A stretch of 64,000 bases of DNA from Pauljensenia sp018375675 (GCA_041432705.1 JAPWAE010000001.1:186001-250000); one strand, 5' to 3'; positions 32,888 to 41,663 are shown, numbered from the stretch's first letter. Numbers and translations are program-made. Notes: generated by a model not told the origin, from the letters alone.

Positions 32888-34228
32888 GTGGATTCGCATC
32901 AGGAATACGTGCTGCGCGAGGTCGCGCAGAAGAATATTCGTTTCATCCGTTTGTGGTTTACGGATGTTGCGGGTGTCTTGAAGTCGATCTCGATCGACCC
33001 CGGTGAGCTCGAGGAGGCGTTCAGTGAAGGGATTGGTTTCGATGGGTCGGCCGTCGAAGGCCTGACGCGCGTCTATGAGTCGGACATGCTGCTCAAGCCG
33101 GATGCGTCGACGTTCCAGCTGCTTCCGTGGCGTTCCAACGAGGACCCGGTTGCGCGCATGTTCTGCGACGTCCTCATGCCCGATGGTCGCCCAGCTCCCT
33201 CGGATCCCCGAGGGGTTCTCGAGCGCGCGGTGGAGCGCGCCGCCGATGCCGGCTTCCGGGTCATGATTCACCCGGAGATCGAGTTTTACCTCCTGCGCCA
33301 GCCGGTGACACCCGATCGCATGATTCCCGTCGATCAGGCTGGCTACTTCGACCACGTTGCACGCGGCGACTCGAACGACTTCCGCCGCCGCGCCGTACGG
33401 ATGCTCGAGGACATGGCGATCCCTGTCGAGTTCTCGCACCACGAGGGCGGACCGGGACAAAATGAGATTGACCTGCGAGCCGTCGACCCCGTGCGCGCAG
33501 CGGATAACATCATGACTGCGCGCACCCTCATTGAGGAGGTCGCGCTCCGCGAAGAGCTCGTCGCGACGTTCATGCCCAAGCCCTTCATCGAGCACCCGGG
33601 CTCGGGAATGCACACGCACCTGTCGCTGTTCGAGGGTGAAGAGAACGCGTTTTTCTCCCCGGCGGGCCAGTATCGCCTGTCCACGACGGGGCGTCAGTTC
33701 ATCGCCGGCCTGCTCGCGCACGCCGAGGAGATCGCAGCCATCACCAATCAGCACGTCAACTCCTACAAGCGCCTGTGGGGCGGGGGAGAGGCTCCCTCCT
33801 ACGTCTGCTGGGGTCACCTGAATCGCTCGGCTCTCGTGCGCGTTCCCCTCTACAAGCCCAAGAAGGCCGCGGCCGCGCGCATCGAATACCGAGCGCCTGA
33901 CCCGAGCGCGAACCCCTACCTGGCGTTCGCTGTCCTCATCGCGGCAGGACTCGATGGCATTGAGAAGAAGATGGAGCTCATGCCCGAGGCCGAGGACAAC
34001 GTCTGGGACCTGTCAGATCGTGAGCGTCAGGTCATGGGCATTCACGCCCTGCCCGCCTCGTTGGCGGACGCCGTGCGCGCCATGAAGAGTTCCGACCTGG
34101 TGGCCTCCACGCTCGGCGAGCAGGTGTTCGACTACGTTATCCGCAACAAACGCAAGGAGTGGACGGAATATCGCCAGCAGATCACTCGCCAGGAGCTCGA
34201 GCAATTCCTGAAGGTCGTTCCCCGGTGA
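32888..34228 (+). CDS. glnA2: Glutamine synthetase, GSI-alpha (GlnA2 type)
   Basis: ATP-dependent condensation of glutamate and ammonia. The GTG at 32888 is preferred: GGGAGG lies 6 bases upstream, the resulting 446 aa equals mycobacterial GlnA2, and the longer in-frame ATG would lie inside the terminator hairpin. Catalytic features include FDGSAVEG, the Mg-binding EIEFYLL, HPGSGMHTHLSLF and NRSALVRVP. At the site where GSI-beta enzymes carry the adenylylated Tyr this protein reads DNVWDLS, so it is probably not adenylylated, although glnE follows directly. Order glnA2-glnE is conserved in actinobacteria. Confidence 0.93.
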   Translation: MDSHQEYVLREVAQKNIRFIRLWFTDVAGVLKSISIDPGELEEAFSEGIGFDGSAVEGLTRVYESDMLLKPDASTFQLLPWRSNEDPVARMFCDVLMPDGRPAPSDPRGVLERAVERAADAGFRVMIHPEIEFYLLRQPVTPDRMIPVDQAGYFDHVARGDSNDFRRRAVRMLEDMAIPVEFSHHEGGPGQNEIDLRAVDPVRAADNIMTARTLIEEVALREELVATFMPKPFIEHPGSGMHTHLSLFEGEENAFFSPAGQYRLSTTGRQFIAGLLAHAEEIAAITNQHVNSYKRLWGGGEAPSYVCWGHLNRSALVRVPLYKPKKAAAARIEYRAPDPSANPYLAFAVLIAAGLDGIEKKMELMPEAEDNVWDLSDRERQVMGIHALPASLADAVRAMKSSDLVASTLGEQVFDYVIRNKRKEWTEYRQQITRQELEQFLKVVPR

Positions 34229-37161
34229 GCGCTGATGCCCTCCGGATCGCCGGTTTCTTAGATCCACGCCGTGCCCTCTCCTTCTTCGAGGAGCTGCCGG
34301 GCCGAGCTGAGGTGTGGGCGGGGGACCTGGGGGCGAGCGCCGACCCCGATCAGGCGCTGCTAGCGGTGATCCGTCTGCACGAGGCCGACCCCGGCCTCGT
34401 CCGTTCACTCGTCGATGATGCGCGTGCGCGTGCTCGCCTGTGCGCCGTCCTGGGTGGTAGTCAGTGGCTGGGTGACTACGTGATCGCCGATCCAGCCCGT
34501 GCGCGGGCGATCTGGGAGGATCCTGGCGAGGCCGTACGGGTCATGCTGGCGTCCGTGGGGGCGACGCGGGTCGAGAGCGGTGTGTTCGTCGCCTCTGAGG
34601 ATGCCGGGGTGGACGACCTGCGCGCCGCCTACCGTCGTGTTTTGCTCTCCCTGGCCGCCGATGACCTGACGAGTGACGATCCTGAAGGCTTCATGCCCGA
34701 GGTCGGTCGGCGCATCGCCGACCTGGTTGATGCGACTCTCGACGCTGGCCTTTCCCTGGCGAGGCGCGACATCGACCCGCGCGGGCGCATCCCCTTCGCC
34801 ATCATTGCGATGGGTAAGACGGGAGCACGCGAACTCAACTACATCTCCGACGTGGACGTCGTCTACGTCGCCGAGGCCGGGGCTGATGGGGATGAGCGAG
34901 AAGCCCTTGAGGTCGCGACGCGCCTGGCGGCGGCCACCGCCTCCGCTTGCTCGGGCCCCGGAACCGAAGCGCCGCTGTGGACGGTGGACGCGAACCTGCG
35001 GCCCGAGGGGCGCAACGGAGCGCTCGTGCGCACCGTCGAGTCCTACCACCAGTACTGGGATAAGTGGGCGCAGACCTGGGAGTTCCAGGCGCTGCTCAAG
35101 GCGCGTGCCTGCGCGGGAGATGAGGCAGTCGGACGCGCCTTCGAAGAAGCCGCGCAGCCCTACGTGTGGAGCGCTGCCACGCGCGAAGGTTTTGTCGAGG
35201 CGGCGCGTGCAATGCGTCGTCGCGTGGAGGACAACATCTCGCGATCGCACGCGTCGCGTGAGCTCAAGCTGGGGCGCGGCGGCCTGCGCGACGTCGAGTT
35301 CACCGTCCAGCTGCTCCAGCTTGTTCACGGTCGCACCGACGCCTTCCTGCGCGTGAGGTCGACGCTGGACGCGATCGAGGCGCTGCGTGAAGGCGGCTAT
35401 ATGGCACGCAGCGACGCGCATCAGCTCGCCTCGTGCTACCGATTCCTGCGCGCCGTCGAACACCGCACCCAGCTGCCCCGGATGCGCCGCACGCACCTGA
35501 TTCCGGACAAGGAACGGGAGCTGCGCGTCCTCGGGCGTGCGATGGGTCTGGCGCGCTTCCCCGATGCGGAATCGATCAGCGCTGCCATCGACGCGGTTCG
35601 CACTCGCGTCCGCGCTCTGCACGAGGACGTCTTCTACCGCCCGATCATCGCCGCCACCGCCTCGCTGAGCGAGGACGAGGTGTCCCTGCATGCGGATGGC
35701 GCGCGCGACCGCTTGGCCGCGATTGGCTACCGGGATCCGGCGGGAGCGCTGACGCACATCGGAGCCCTCACGCAGGGGACGAGCAGGCGCGCGGCGATTC
35801 AACGCCACCTGCTGCCGGTGTTCATCTCGTGGCTCGCCGGAGGGGCCGACCCCGACATGGGACTCCTGAACTTCCGCATCCTGTCCGAGGACATTGGCGA
35901 TTCGCACTGGTACCTCGCGCTTTTGCGTGACTCGGGCGTGGCCGCCCACAGGCTCACGACCATGCTTCCGAACTCCCGCTGGATCGCCGAGGCTCTCGCC
36001 AAGCGTCCCGAGGCCGTGGCGTGGCTCGACGATGATGCTGAGCTGGCGCCGCGCGAGCCGCACCGACTGGCCCGAGAAGTCGCCGCCCTTATCGATCGGC
36101 ATGAAGATGCGACGGAGGCTGCCGCGCGCGTACGGGCAGTACGTACGCGTGAGCTCACGCGCTGTGCAATGGGCGACCTGTTGGGTGGTGTCGATCCTCG
36201 CGGGAATGCGATCGCCGACGCTACGGATGCGGCAATTCTCGGAGCCCTCGCCATCGCGCAGCGCGAGGAAGCCGAGCGGTGGGGCCAGGAACGGGCGGCC
36301 ATCGTGTTTGTCGCGATGGGCCGCTACGGCGGACGCGAGTGCTCGTATGCCTCGGACGCCGACGTGATTGCCCTACACGAGGCCGTCGGGGGTGCCACCG
36401 AAGCGGAGGCGGCGGCCAGTGCGACGGCGATTGTAAACCGCGTGAAGAACCTCCTCGGCTCGGCGACCAATCAGCTGGGCATCGTCGTCGACCTCGACCT
36501 GCGGCCCGAGGGTAAGAACGGCCCAATGAGCCGCACGATTGAGTCGCATCGTGAGTACGCGCAGCGGTGGGCCTCCACCTGGGAGCGCCAGGCGGCGGTG
36601 CGTGCGCGCCCAATCGGTGAGGGAAGCCTCGCCGATTCTGCGCGGGCACTGTTCGATGAGCTCGCCTATGGGGGAGTGACTGAGTCGGATGTGCGAGACA
36701 TTCGCTTGCTCAAAGCCCGCATGGAGAACGAGCGTTTGCCGCGCGGCATTGAGCCCGCTCGCCACGTGAAGCTCGGCCCCGGTGGCCTCACAGACGTGGA
36801 GTGGACGATCCAGCTCATCCAGATGCGTGCTGGAATGAACAACCCCGCACTGCGTACGCCCTCGACGACGCAGGCGATCCTGAGCGCTCAGGAGCACAAG
36901 CTGATCAGTGCTCAAGACGCGCAGACTCTTCTCGATGCGTGGGACATGGCCACCCGTATTCGCGCGGCCAACACGCTGGCGAGCGGGCGTATGAGCGGTG
37001 TGAAGCTCGACGTCTTGCCTCGTGACAGCGCGGAGCTGCGTGCTCTCGCAGCGATCCTCGGGTACGGTAGCGGCGGGCTGAATGCCCTCGAAGACGACTG
37101 GCTGCGCGCTGGACGCAAAGCGCGCGCCGTCATGGAACGACTTTTCTGGGAGCAGCAGTGA
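34225..37161 (+). CDS. glnE: Glutamine synthetase adenylyltransferase/deadenylase
   Basis: A bifunctional 978-aa enzyme that attaches and removes AMP on GSI-beta in response to nitrogen status. Two nucleotidyltransferase domains are evident: N-terminal (deadenylase) GARELNYISDVDVVYV and C-terminal (adenylyltransferase) YGGRECSYASDADVIAL, each followed by a GlnD-UR_UTase-like helical domain. The GTG at 34225 overlaps the glnA2 TGA (GTGA). The target GSI-beta (glnA1) is not in the window. Confidence 0.95.
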   Translation: MSADALRIAGFLDPRRALSFFEELPGRAEVWAGDLGASADPDQALLAVIRLHEADPGLVRSLVDDARARARLCAVLGGSQWLGDYVIADPARARAIWEDPGEAVRVMLASVGATRVESGVFVASEDAGVDDLRAAYRRVLLSLAADDLTSDDPEGFMPEVGRRIADLVDATLDAGLSLARRDIDPRGRIPFAIIAMGKTGARELNYISDVDVVYVAEAGADGDEREALEVATRLAAATASACSGPGTEAPLWTVDANLRPEGRNGALVRTVESYHQYWDKWAQTWEFQALLKARACAGDEAVGRAFEEAAQPYVWSAATREGFVEAARAMRRRVEDNISRSHASRELKLGRGGLRDVEFTVQLLQLVHGRTDAFLRVRSTLDAIEALREGGYMARSDAHQLASCYRFLRAVEHRTQLPRMRRTHLIPDKERELRVLGRAMGLARFPDAESISAAIDAVRTRVRALHEDVFYRPIIAATASLSEDEVSLHADGARDRLAAIGYRDPAGALTHIGALTQGTSRRAAIQRHLLPVFISWLAGGADPDMGLLNFRILSEDIGDSHWYLALLRDSGVAAHRLTTMLPNSRWIAEALAKRPEAVAWLDDDAELAPREPHRLAREVAALIDRHEDATEAAARVRAVRTRELTRCAMGDLLGGVDPRGNAIADATDAAILGALAIAQREEAERWGQERAAIVFVAMGRYGGRECSYASDADVIALHEAVGGATEAEAAASATAIVNRVKNLLGSATNQLGIVVDLDLRPEGKNGPMSRTIESHREYAQRWASTWERQAAVRARPIGEGSLADSARALFDELAYGGVTESDVRDIRLLKARMENERLPRGIEPARHVKLGPGGLTDVEWTIQLIQMRAGMNNPALRTPSTTQAILSAQEHKLISAQDAQTLLDAWDMATRIRAANTLASGRMSGVKLDVLPRDSAELRALAAILGYGSGGLNALEDDWLRAGRKARAVMERLFWEQQ

Positions 37162-37829
37162 AGATTGTGCTGGTACGGCACGGACAGACCCCCGCGAATC
37201 GCCTCGGTGCGCTCGATACGGTGCGCCCCGGCCTCGGGCTGACTCCCGAAGGACTCCTCCAGGCGCAGCGCCTCGCGGACCGCTGGGAGTCCGAGGTCGC
37301 GCTGCCTCCGACCGTCATCGCTCTGTCTGGCCTCGAGCGCACGCGCCTGACCGCGGCCCCGCTGGCGAGCCGGTACGGGCTGACCCCGCAGGTGCAGCCC
37401 GGCATCCGCGAGCTGCGTTCCGGTGACCTCGAGATGGCGGCCGACCCGGGCTCGCAGTCTCTCTATGTGCGCACGACCCTGTCGTGGTGTGCCGGGGACT
37501 TGGATAATCGCATGCCCGGCGGCGAAAGTGGGCGCGAGGCCCTGGCGCGCTCACTGGAGACCGTGCGTCGCGTGGGCCTGGCCGCGCGCGAACAGGCAGG
37601 GGATGAGGCCGTCGCGGTGTTTGTCATCCACGGTGCTCTCACGCGCCTGCTGGCCACGTGGCTGTCCTCCGACATCGACGAGGACCTCGTCTCCAAGCAC
37701 TTCATGTCCAACACGGGCACGTCCACCTTCGAGTGGGCGCCCGACTTCGCCCCTGCCTCGGCCGACGAATTGGCGAAGGGACTCCGCGCCCTCACCTGGA
37801 ACGACCGTCCCCTCAATCAGTGGTCGTGA
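37158..37829 (+). CDS. Histidine phosphatase family protein (phosphoglycerate-mutase-like)
   Basis: A 223-aa protein with the catalytic LVRHGQT at residues 5-11 and the second His in VIHGAL (about 156). The family covers broad-specificity phosphatases and cofactor-dependent mutases; the substrate cannot be predicted. Its ATG overlaps the glnE stop (ATGA), so it belongs to the glnA2-glnE operon. Its 3' end overlaps the convergent small gene by 13 bases. Confidence 0.88.
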   Translation: MKIVLVRHGQTPANRLGALDTVRPGLGLTPEGLLQAQRLADRWESEVALPPTVIALSGLERTRLTAAPLASRYGLTPQVQPGIRELRSGDLEMAADPGSQSLYVRTTLSWCAGDLDNRMPGGESGREALARSLETVRRVGLAAREQAGDEAVAVFVIHGALTRLLATWLSSDIDEDLVSKHFMSNTGTSTFEWAPDFAPASADELAKGLRALTWNDRPLNQWS

Positions 37830-38062
37830 GACGATTCGCCGCCTGAGTCCTCATCGGGCGCGACAAAAGCTGACACCTCGTAGGGGAACGAGCGGTATGT
37901 GAAGTAGTTCTCCAGGTAGGACAGGTGATCCTCGCACGCGAGCCACGTCTTCGTGCGCCCGCGATGGATCGCGGGATTGCGCCAGTCGATCCGGTAGATC
38001 GCGGCGTTCGTGCATTCGCGCGCCGAGCAGATGCCCGATGCAGCTTCGACTCCCAGTGCCAT
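37817..38062 (-). CDS. Small conserved actinobacterial protein with CxxxxC/CxxH motif
   Basis: 81 aa. C12 and C17 (ICSARECTNA) with C43 and H46 (LACEDH) could bind one zinc ion. The WRNPAIHRGRTKTWLACEDH segment is typical of a small actinobacterial family of unknown function, sometimes misannotated as an acetone carboxylase subunit. GGGGAGG lies about 5 bases before the ATG at 38062. It is divergent from the SixA-like gene with only 32 bases between starts, and overlaps the end of the upstream phosphatase gene on the opposite strand. Confidence 0.75.
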   Translation of the reverse strand: MALGVEAASGICSARECTNAAIYRIDWRNPAIHRGRTKTWLACEDHLSYLENYFTYRSFPYEVSAFVAPDEDSGGESSHDH

Positions 38063-38081
38063 GGTGTCCTCCCCGTGCGGT

Positions 38082-38087
38082 TACGCT
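38082..38087 (+). promoter_or_regulatory. -10 box of SixA-like gene, leaderless layout
   Basis: TACGCT followed by 7 bases and the ATG at 38095. GGAAG lies only one base from the ATG, too close for a normal Shine-Dalgarno sequence. It lies in the 32-base divergent spacer shared with the small zinc-type gene. Confidence 0.5.
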
Positions 38088-38094
38088 TGGAAGT

Positions 38095-38577
38095 ATGCCA
38101 ACCCTCGTTCTCGTTCGCCACGCACAGGCCGCATATTCCTACCCCGATCACGCTCGCCCCCTGACGCGCGCGGGCGTCGACCAGGCTGCGCGCCTCGGCG
38201 GCGTTCTGTCCCGCGAGATCGGTGCATTCGATGCGGCCGTGTGCTCGGACGCGACGCGCGCCCAGCAGACGTTTGCCCAGATCAGCCAGCGTGTGTCGAT
38301 TCATGAGAGCTGGTTCGACCGCGGTGTCTACAACGCCGACGAGGAAGACATCGTGACCCTGGCGCGCACCTTCGAGGGGACCAGTGCACTCATTGTCGGT
38401 CACGAGCCCACTATCTCCGGCGCGGGCTACGTCCTGGCTTGCGAGGACGATCGGTCAGAGGTCGCTCACGGAGTGCCCACGGCGACCGCTCTCGTCCTCA
38501 CCTTCGACGGATCCTGGGAGGATCTGGCCCCCTCGAGCTGCGCCCTGCGCGTGGTGCTGACCCCACCCGCCCGATAG
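38095..38577 (+). CDS. SixA-like histidine phosphatase
   Basis: A 160-aa member of the short histidine phosphatase group related to SixA, with LVRHAQA at residues 5-11 and the second catalytic His in VGHEPT (about 102). SixA removes phosphate from phosphohistidine in HPr or histidine kinases in E. coli; whether this homologue does so is unknown. The ATG at 38095 gives the correct N-terminus (MPTLVLVRHA). A weak GC-rich hairpin may lie just downstream. Confidence 0.85.
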   Translation: MPTLVLVRHAQAAYSYPDHARPLTRAGVDQAARLGGVLSREIGAFDAAVCSDATRAQQTFAQISQRVSIHESWFDRGVYNADEEDIVTLARTFEGTSALIVGHEPTISGAGYVLACEDDRSEVAHGVPTATALVLTFDGSWEDLAPSSCALRVVLTPPAR

Positions 38578-38685
38578 GGCAGGGGACCGCGGATGCGGCC
38601 CCGGCCTCGTCCCATCTCCCTGTGACTGTGTTTACGTTTGTCCACGTGACGCCCGCCCGGATGCGGATGGGGGCCGCAGACGCGT

Positions 38686-38691
38686 TAGAAT
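38686..38691 (+). promoter_or_regulatory. Candidate -10 box of yebC operon
   Basis: TAGAAT at 38686-38691, about 34 bases before the yebC ATG, with a GGGAG ribosome-binding site between. The -35 is not convincing. Confidence 0.35.
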
Positions 38692-38725
38692 ATGGCGGTA
38701 TCTATCCACCCAACAGGGAGAAGTG

Positions 38726-39487
38726 ATGTCGGGACACTCTAAGTGGGCGACCACCAAGCACAAGAAGGCCGCTATTGACGCCAAGCGCGGCAAGCTCTTC
38801 GCGCGCCTCATCAAGAACATTGAGGTTGCAGCTCGCACGGGCGGCGGCGACCCCGCCGGCAACCCGACCCTGTACGACGCCATCCAGAAGGCGAAGAAGA
38901 ACTCCGTCCCCGCCGACAACATCGACCGCGCCGTCAAGCGTGGCTCCGGTGCCGAGGCCGGTGGCGCCAACTACGAGACCATCATGTACGAGGGCTACGG
39001 CCCCAACGGTGTCGCCTTCCTGGTGGAGTGTCTGACGGATAACCGCAACCGCGCCGCCTCCGACGTTCGCCTGGGCTTCACCCGCCACGGCGGTTCGCTG
39101 GCCGACCCCGGTTCGGTGGCCTACCTGTTCTCGCGCCGTGGCATCGTTGAGGTGCCCGCCTCCGACGGTGTGGACGAGGAATCCATCATGATGGCCGTCC
39201 TGGACGCAGGCGCCGAAGAGGTCGAGGACGCCGGTGAGCTCTTCATCGTCGAGTCCGACCCCAAGGACGTCGTCGCCGTGCGTACCGCTCTGCAGGACGC
39301 CGGCATCGACTACGACTCCGCCGAAGTCCAGTTCGTCGCCTCCACCGAGGTTGAGCTCGATCTCGAGGGCGCCCTCAAGGTCAACAAGCTCATCGACGCC
39401 CTCGAGGACTCCGATGACGTGCAGAACATCTACACGAACATGTCCCTGTCGGACGAGGTTCGTGCCCAGCTGGAAGAGCAGGAGTGA
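38726..39487 (+). CDS. yebC: YebC/PmpR family protein
   Basis: A 253-aa protein starting MSGHSKWATTKHKKA, the invariant N-terminus of the family, which fixes the start at the ATG at 38726 rather than the GTG one codon earlier. Members were named as transcriptional regulators, and some act in translation by relieving ribosome stalling at proline tracts. The latter is of interest here because the window encodes proteins rich in Pro. It heads the yebC-pdxS-pdxT-ruvCAB run typical of actinobacteria. Confidence 0.96.
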   Translation: MSGHSKWATTKHKKAAIDAKRGKLFARLIKNIEVAARTGGGDPAGNPTLYDAIQKAKKNSVPADNIDRAVKRGSGAEAGGANYETIMYEGYGPNGVAFLVECLTDNRNRAASDVRLGFTRHGGSLADPGSVAYLFSRRGIVEVPASDGVDEESIMMAVLDAGAEEVEDAGELFIVESDPKDVVAVRTALQDAGIDYDSAEVQFVASTEVELDLEGALKVNKLIDALEDSDDVQNIYTNMSLSDEVRAQLEEQE

Positions 39488-39489
39488 AC

Positions 39490-40392
39490 ATGAGCGATTC
39501 GACCGCTAAGCGTGAGGTCGGCACCCCGCAGGTTAAGCGCGGCATGGCCCAGATGCTCAAGGGAGGCGTCATCATGGACGTCGTCACCCCCGAGCAGGCG
39601 AAGATCGCCGAGGATGCGGGTGCCGTGGCCGTCATGGCCCTCGAGCGCGTCCCCGCCGACATTCGCGCCCAGGGCGGCGTGGCCCGCATGTCCGACCCCG
39701 ACCTGATCGAAGGCATCATCGAGGCCGTGTCCATCCCCGTGATGGCCAAGGCCCGCATCGGTCACTTCGTTGAGGCGCAGGTTCTGCAGTCCCTCGGCGT
39801 CGACTACATCGACGAGTCCGAGGTCCTGACCCCCGCCGACTACACCCACCACATCGACAAGTGGAACTTCACCGTCCCCTTCGTCTGCGGTGCGACCAAC
39901 CTCGGTGAGGCGCTGCGCCGCATTAACGAGGGCGCGGCCATGATCCGCTCCAAGGGCGAGGCCGGCACCGGCGACGTCTCGAACGCGACGACGCACATGC
40001 GTAAGATCCGCGACGAGATCCGCCACCTGACCTCCCTGCCCGAGGACGAGCTCTACGTCGCGGCTAAGGAACTGCAGGCCCCCTACGAGCTCGTCGCCGA
40101 GGTTGCCCGCGAGGGTCGCCTCCCGGTCGTGCTCTTCACGGCCGGCGGCATCGCCACCCCCGCCGACGCTGCCATGATGATGCAGCTGGGCGCCGAGGGC
40201 GTCTTCGTTGGTTCGGGCATCTTCAAGTCCGGCGACCCCGCCAAGCGCGCGGCCGCCATCGTCAAGGCCACGACCTTCTACGACGATCCGTCCGTCATCG
40301 CCGAGGTCTCGCGTGGCCTGGGCGAGGCCATGGTCGGCATTAACGTCGACGACCTGCCGGTCGATCACCGCCTCGCGGAGCGCGGATGGTGA
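39490..40392 (+). CDS. pdxS: Pyridoxal 5'-phosphate synthase lyase subunit PdxS
   Basis: Makes pyridoxal phosphate from ribose 5-phosphate, glyceraldehyde 3-phosphate and ammonia supplied by PdxT. The 300-aa TIM barrel includes KRGMAQMLKGGVIMDVV with the catalytic Lys region, MALERVPADIR, and KARIGHFVEAQ. A GTG two codons upstream overlaps the yebC stop and is an alternative start. It is coupled to pdxT. Confidence 0.97.
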   Translation: MSDSTAKREVGTPQVKRGMAQMLKGGVIMDVVTPEQAKIAEDAGAVAVMALERVPADIRAQGGVARMSDPDLIEGIIEAVSIPVMAKARIGHFVEAQVLQSLGVDYIDESEVLTPADYTHHIDKWNFTVPFVCGATNLGEALRRINEGAAMIRSKGEAGTGDVSNATTHMRKIRDEIRHLTSLPEDELYVAAKELQAPYELVAEVAREGRLPVVLFTAGGIATPADAAMMMQLGAEGVFVGSGIFKSGDPAKRAAAIVKATTFYDDPSVIAEVSRGLGEAMVGINVDDLPVDHRLAERGW

Positions 40393-40979
40393 CCATCGGC
40401 GTTCTCGCCCTGCAGGGCGACGTCGCAGAGCACGTGCGGGCGCTGGAAAACTCCGGCGCCCGCGCGCTGCTTGTGCGTAGGGTTTCTGAGCTCGACCAGG
40501 TCGATGGCCTGGTCATCCCGGGTGGCGAGTCGACGACAATGTCGAACCTGCTGCTCTCCTTCGGACTGTTTGATGAGCTGCACGACCGCATTGCCTCAGG
40601 CCTGCCGGTCTACGGTACGTGCGCGGGCATGATCATGCTCGCCTCGTCCATTCTCGATGGGCGTGAGGATCAGCGTTCCTTCGGCGCACTCGACATGGTC
40701 GTGCGCCGTAATGCCTTTGGTCGTCAGGTCGATTCTTACGAGGAGGACCTGGAGGTTGCGGGCGTTGAGGGAGGCCCCTTCCACGCCGTGTTCATCCGCG
40801 CTCCGTGGGTTGAGTCGGTGGGTGAGGGGGTCGAGGTTATCGCGCGCGCCGGCAACAGCGCCGACGGCCCGATCGTCGCGGTGCGACGCGGCAACGTCAT
40901 GGCGACATCCTTCCATCCCGAGGTGGGCGGAGACGATCGTATTCACGCGATGTTCGTCGATATGGTGGCGCGCGCCTGA
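40386..40979 (+). CDS. pdxT: Pyridoxal 5'-phosphate synthase glutaminase subunit PdxT
   Basis: A class I glutamine amidotransferase that feeds ammonia to PdxS. The 197-aa protein has the oxyanion GGEST motif (about 47-51), the nucleophile Cys in GTCAGM, and the His-Glu pair in SFHPEVG. The ATG at 40386 overlaps the pdxS end by 7 bases; GTG at 40389 is also possible. Confidence 0.96.
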   Translation: MVTIGVLALQGDVAEHVRALENSGARALLVRRVSELDQVDGLVIPGGESTTMSNLLLSFGLFDELHDRIASGLPVYGTCAGMIMLASSILDGREDQRSFGALDMVVRRNAFGRQVDSYEEDLEVAGVEGGPFHAVFIRAPWVESVGEGVEVIARAGNSADGPIVAVRRGNVMATSFHPEVGGDDRIHAMFVDMVARA

Positions 40980-41608
40980 TGCGCGTCATGGGCATCGACC
41001 CGGGCCTGACGCGCTGCGGCCTCGGCGTCGTCGACGTCGATGCGTCGCGGCGTGCCTCGCTCGTGTACGTCGGTGTCGCCCGCACCGACAAGGACCTGGC
41101 GACGCACTTCCGGCTGCGCACGATCGCGGACGCGATCGATAGCGTCATCGAACGCTACGAGCCCGAGGTCGTCGCCATCGAACGCGTCTTCGCGCAGGAC
41201 AACCTGCAGTCGGTGACAACTACGATGCAGGTTATGGGCGCAGCGATGACGTGCGTCGGTCGTGCCGGCCTGCCGATGGCCGTCCACACGCCCTCCGAGG
41301 TGAAGTCCGCCGTCTCTGGCAATGGCAACGCGGATAAGGCTCAGGTGCAGGCGATGGTTGCGCGCATCCTCGGCCTCGCCAAGGCTCCCAAGCCCGCGGA
41401 CGCCGCGGACGCTCTGGCCATTGCGATTACGCACGCGTGGCGGGGGACTGGCTTACTCGGTGCTCCCGAGGACTCGTCGGTCGCAGTGTCGATCTCGGGT
41501 CGCCTGACCGCGCGCGGGTCCATGACGCCCGCCCAGAAGGCGTGGGCCGAGGCCCAGGCCGCGCAACGCCGAACGGGTGCCGTCGATCCGAGGCGCAGGC
41601 GCGGCTAG
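40979..41608 (+). CDS. ruvC: Holliday junction resolvase RuvC
   Basis: A 209-aa endonuclease that cleaves Holliday junctions with RuvAB. Catalytic acids appear in MGIDPGL (D7), AIERVF (Glu about 70) and DAADALAIA (Asp pair about 143-146). The ATG overlaps the pdxT stop by one base; a second ATG three codons later is possible. The C-terminus extends slightly beyond the usual about 175 residues with a basic tail ending RRRRG. Confidence 0.96.
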   Translation: MRVMGIDPGLTRCGLGVVDVDASRRASLVYVGVARTDKDLATHFRLRTIADAIDSVIERYEPEVVAIERVFAQDNLQSVTTTMQVMGAAMTCVGRAGLPMAVHTPSEVKSAVSGNGNADKAQVQAMVARILGLAKAPKPADAADALAIAITHAWRGTGLLGAPEDSSVAVSISGRLTARGSMTPAQKAWAEAQAAQRRTGAVDPRRRRG

Positions 41609-41611
41609 AAT
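41606..41611 (+). promoter_or_regulatory. Candidate -10 box of ruvAB, overlapping the ruvC stop
   Basis: TAGAAT includes the ruvC stop codon. A transcript from here would start near 41618, at a 7-codon ATG-TGA reading frame (41619-41642), before the GAAAGGA ribosome-binding site of ruvA. Confidence 0.35.
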
Positions 41612-41663
41612 CGTACATATGTTCGCCCGCGCGTGCGGGTGACCCGTGAACGAAAGGAACGCA

